A stretch of 64,000 nt of DNA from Actinopolyspora halophila DSM 43834 (GTDB taxonomy: Bacteria > Actinomycetota > Actinomycetes > Mycobacteriales > Pseudonocardiaceae). The notes beneath the pieces were generated by a model that was given only the letters and a program-made list of their open reading frames with translations, searched no databases and was not told where the DNA came from. A program made the translations under genes and the position numbers. Location of the stretch: NCBI RefSeq assembly GCF_000371785.1, contig NZ_AQUI01000002.1:3637276-3701275 (forward strand), written 5' to 3'. Shown one piece after another: positions 62,525 to 64,000 of the stretch (positions are counted from its first letter, which is position 1; every line of letters begins with the position of its first letter).

Positions 62525-62896
62525 TCATGAAGCTGAGGAACTTGGAACCTCTTGAATGAGCAAGCTTCGCACGGTCTCGGAGCTGGCAGATTTGTCGGCG
62601 GGTACGAGTCCGTTGCGTCGCCACGCGGCGAGTAGTTGTTCGCGTTCGCGTGGTGTCATGCCGCCGCGGATGCCGTGCTGGTCGGCACGGGGTTGGGTAA
62701 GTTCGTCGGCCAGGCATTCAGTGCGCACCGGGCATCGGGCGCAGATGGTTTTCGCGTGCCGACGCCGCCAGTAGGCCTCGTGGCCGGATTCGGGGCGATC
62801 GTCGGGGCCGTACCACAGTTCGATCGGAGTTCCCGCGCACGCGGCGTGCTGTTCCCATCCCGGTGTCGAGGAGGCAGAACTGGTCATGCTGGTCAT
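62525..62896 (-). CDS. WhiB-family iron-sulfur transcription factor
   Basis: 123 aa. Four cluster cysteines in AACAGTP, ICARCPVRTECL; then the WhiB G-I-R-G-G turn in HGIRGGMTPREREQLL. Binds a [4Fe-4S] cluster and partners sigma factor; many actinomycete plasmids and phages carry one. ATG 62896 overlaps the GGDEF gene stop (ATGA), so it is co-translated with it; ATG 62887 is an alternative. Confidence 0.92.
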   Translation of the reverse strand: MTSMTSSASSTPGWEQHAACAGTPIELWYGPDDRPESGHEAYWRRRHAKTICARCPVRTECLADELTQPRADQHGIRGGMTPREREQLLAAWRRNGLVPADKSASSETVRSLLIQEVPSSSAS

Positions 62897-63597
62897 CGCC
62901 GTGCCGTGTCGGTGTAGGTGGCACCGACGGACTCACCCTCGCGCGGCGGTGGACGCAGAAGAACCTTCTGGAACTCGGGCACTCTCTGTGGAGAATGCAC
63001 GCGCCACCCACTGCGGTGGGTTTTCGCCTCGTACATGGCGAGGTCGGCGCCGGCCAGAGCCTCGTTCAGGGGTGGGGCCGGAGTGGTCACTGTGGTGATG
63101 CCCAGTGAGACACCGACGCGCAGCGGCCTGCCGAGGTCGGGCACCGTGATCGGCGCGGTCAGCGCGCTCAGCAGTCGATCCAGCTGATCGAGGTCGGACA
63201 GCCTGGCGACGAAGGCCAGCTCGTCCCCGCCGATCCGTCCGGTAACCGCCGCAGTGCCGAGTTCGGCCTCCAAGCGCCTGGCGACGGTGCGCAGCACACG
63301 GTCGCCGGTGTGGTGGCCGTGGGTGTCGTTGATCGGTTTGAAGTCGTCGAGGTCGAGCAGGCCGACAGCATTGGCCTTGGTCAGTGTTCTGGTGGCTGCT
63401 GCTTCGAATCCTGTCCGGGTCAGCAGACCGGTGACCGGGTCGCGGTGGGCACGTGCGAGCTGGCGGGTGCGGCTGCGAAGTCGGCAGGCTGTGACGGCCC
63501 ATCCGGCGGCCGCGGCCACGGTCGCCGTGCCCAAGGTGGCCGCCGAGCGTGACGACCGGCTGGTCAAGGGGGTCGACATCCATTCGCAGAGGTGCAT
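62893..63597 (-). CDS. Single-domain GGDEF protein (second copy)
   Basis: 234 aa. Hydrophobic N-terminal helix (AATLGTATVAAAAGWAVTA), RDPVTGLLTRTGFEAAA, VGLLDLDDFKPINDTHGHHTGD, GRIGGDELAF, then ADLAMYEAKTHRSGW. Active-site residues are retained. ATG 63597 follows AAAGGCAG; longer frame to 63780 overlaps the upstream gene. Same architecture as the protein at 46836-47444, so the replicon carries two membrane-anchored diguanylate-cyclase-like proteins, this one coupled to WhiB. Confidence 0.87.
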   Translation of the reverse strand: MHLCEWMSTPLTSRSSRSAATLGTATVAAAAGWAVTACRLRSRTRQLARAHRDPVTGLLTRTGFEAAATRTLTKANAVGLLDLDDFKPINDTHGHHTGDRVLRTVARRLEAELGTAAVTGRIGGDELAFVARLSDLDQLDRLLSALTAPITVPDLGRPLRVGVSLGITTVTTPAPPLNEALAGADLAMYEAKTHRSGWRVHSPQRVPEFQKVLLRPPPREGESVGATYTDTARR

Positions 63598-63617
63598 GAC
63601 GGCTGCCTTTCGACGAG

Positions 63618-64000
63618 TTAGACGTTGTGCTGCTGGACCTCGTTGTCTCCGGTCGGGATCGTGTCCGCATCCGTCGAGAACCGGTCGGTGCGGGCCGGCG
63701 TTCCGCTGTCGCGGTGGCGGCCGTCGAGACAGTGGGAATGAACCCAGTCGGTCAGCCGCGCGGCGAAGCCGGGCCGCCATTGGTGGTGCCAGTACTGGGC
63801 GTCGCGGACGTTGGCGGTGGCGCCGATGTTGGCCCGGCGCCAGGAGTAGGCAAGCGTGGCCACTTCCATAGCCAGTGGCGGGTGGGCGCGCCAGCAGTCC
63901 GGAATCGGTCTGGCCGGCCCTCCGGACAGACCGACGTAGGTGATGTTGAACCAGGCCACGAAGTTCTCAACAGTCCACAGTGGGCTGTGTTCGTCGTCGC
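63618..64000 (-). CDS. Conserved hypothetical (plasmid type), 5' end outside window
   Basis: The frame is open to the window edge: SPLWTVENFVAWFNITYVGL, RPIPDCWRAHPPLAMEVATL, AYSWRRANIGATANVRDAQY, WRPGFAARLTDWVHSHCLDG. This Trp-rich pattern recalls a conserved protein of actinomycete conjugative elements; function unknown. Probably upstream in the same operon as the GGDEF and WhiB genes (21 bp to ATG 63597). Confidence 0.65.
   Translation of the reverse strand, partial: DDEHSPLWTVENFVAWFNITYVGLSGGPARPIPDCWRAHPPLAMEVATLAYSWRRANIGATANVRDAQYWHHQWRPGFAARLTDWVHSHCLDGRHRDSGTPARTDRFSTDADTIPTGDNEVQQHNV

Noticed and set aside
1-64000. tRNA, rRNA or tmRNA genes and tRNA-associated attachment sites
   Set aside because: No cloverleaf or conserved rRNA segments were recognised by eye; a covariance-model scan would be needed to exclude a tRNA.

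Overview
The window is high-GC DNA with Shine-Dalgarno-led GTG/ATG starts, a WhiB protein, DUF4192 and DUF932 proteins, a MobF relaxase and type I-E style CRISPR repeats. This points to an actinomycete, probably Pseudonocardiales (inference). It reads as a mobile-element-rich accessory region or megaplasmid/ICE, not core chromosome: no rRNA, ribosomal or housekeeping operon was seen.

Layout. (1) 0-6 kb: metal and sulfur stress genes (ICMT-like methyltransferase, ArsR-rhodanese fusion, SAM methyltransferase, ACR3-type permease; then ArsR, rhodanese, MFS, rhodanese), bounded by decayed Tn3 transposase tails. (2) 6.1-8.5 kb: a haloacid-dehalogenase-like gene split by a 1.9 kb Tn3-type element (36-bp perfect terminal inverted repeats) that carries an alpha/beta hydrolase and a broken resolvase but no transposase. 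(3) 8.5-12.9 kb: three tyrosine-recombinase-like genes and an XRE regulator, with dyad operators between them. (4) 12.9-19.9 kb: CmtR-like regulator, P1B-type metal ATPase, lspA, lnt, multicopper oxidase, and a divergent methyltransferase: a lead/cadmium/copper-type resistance block with lipoprotein-maturation genes. (5) 20-22.8 kb: gene graveyard with Tn3 remnants, a frameshifted NAD-binding gene, a truncated PLP enzyme and a short orphan CRISPR array.

(6) 22.8-32 kb: aminoglycoside-phosphotransferase-fold protein, P-loop kinase, then the most unusual module: a CCAEP-tail radical SAM enzyme, a PLP-dependent decarboxylase-fold enzyme, a COG0701 permease and a DsrE-family protein. These converge on merB and merA, with a divergent ArsR-type mercury sensor. 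One promoter/operator motif precedes both the radical SAM operon and merA, so I infer one co-regulated organomercurial (or other organometal) system. (7) 32.4-39.7 kb: a three-gene pPIWI-RE defence island (REase-like protein, DinG-type helicase, PIWI-RE protein), followed by a decayed IS630 element.

(8) 41.8-64 kb: plasmid/ICE backbone. It begins at a large 156-bp imperfect palindrome, then runs through an array of small, individually terminated genes with prim-pol, sliding-clamp-like protein, SSB, DUF932, DUF4192 and a GGDEF protein. A second large dyad precedes a Cys-rich protein and a 1.7 kaa TrwC/TraA relaxase-helicase. The end holds an IS5-like remnant, WhiB, a second GGDEF protein and a conserved hypothetical that runs off the edge. 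Together: a transmissible replicon loaded with metal detoxification, an Argonaute-like defence island and many layers of transposon decay.
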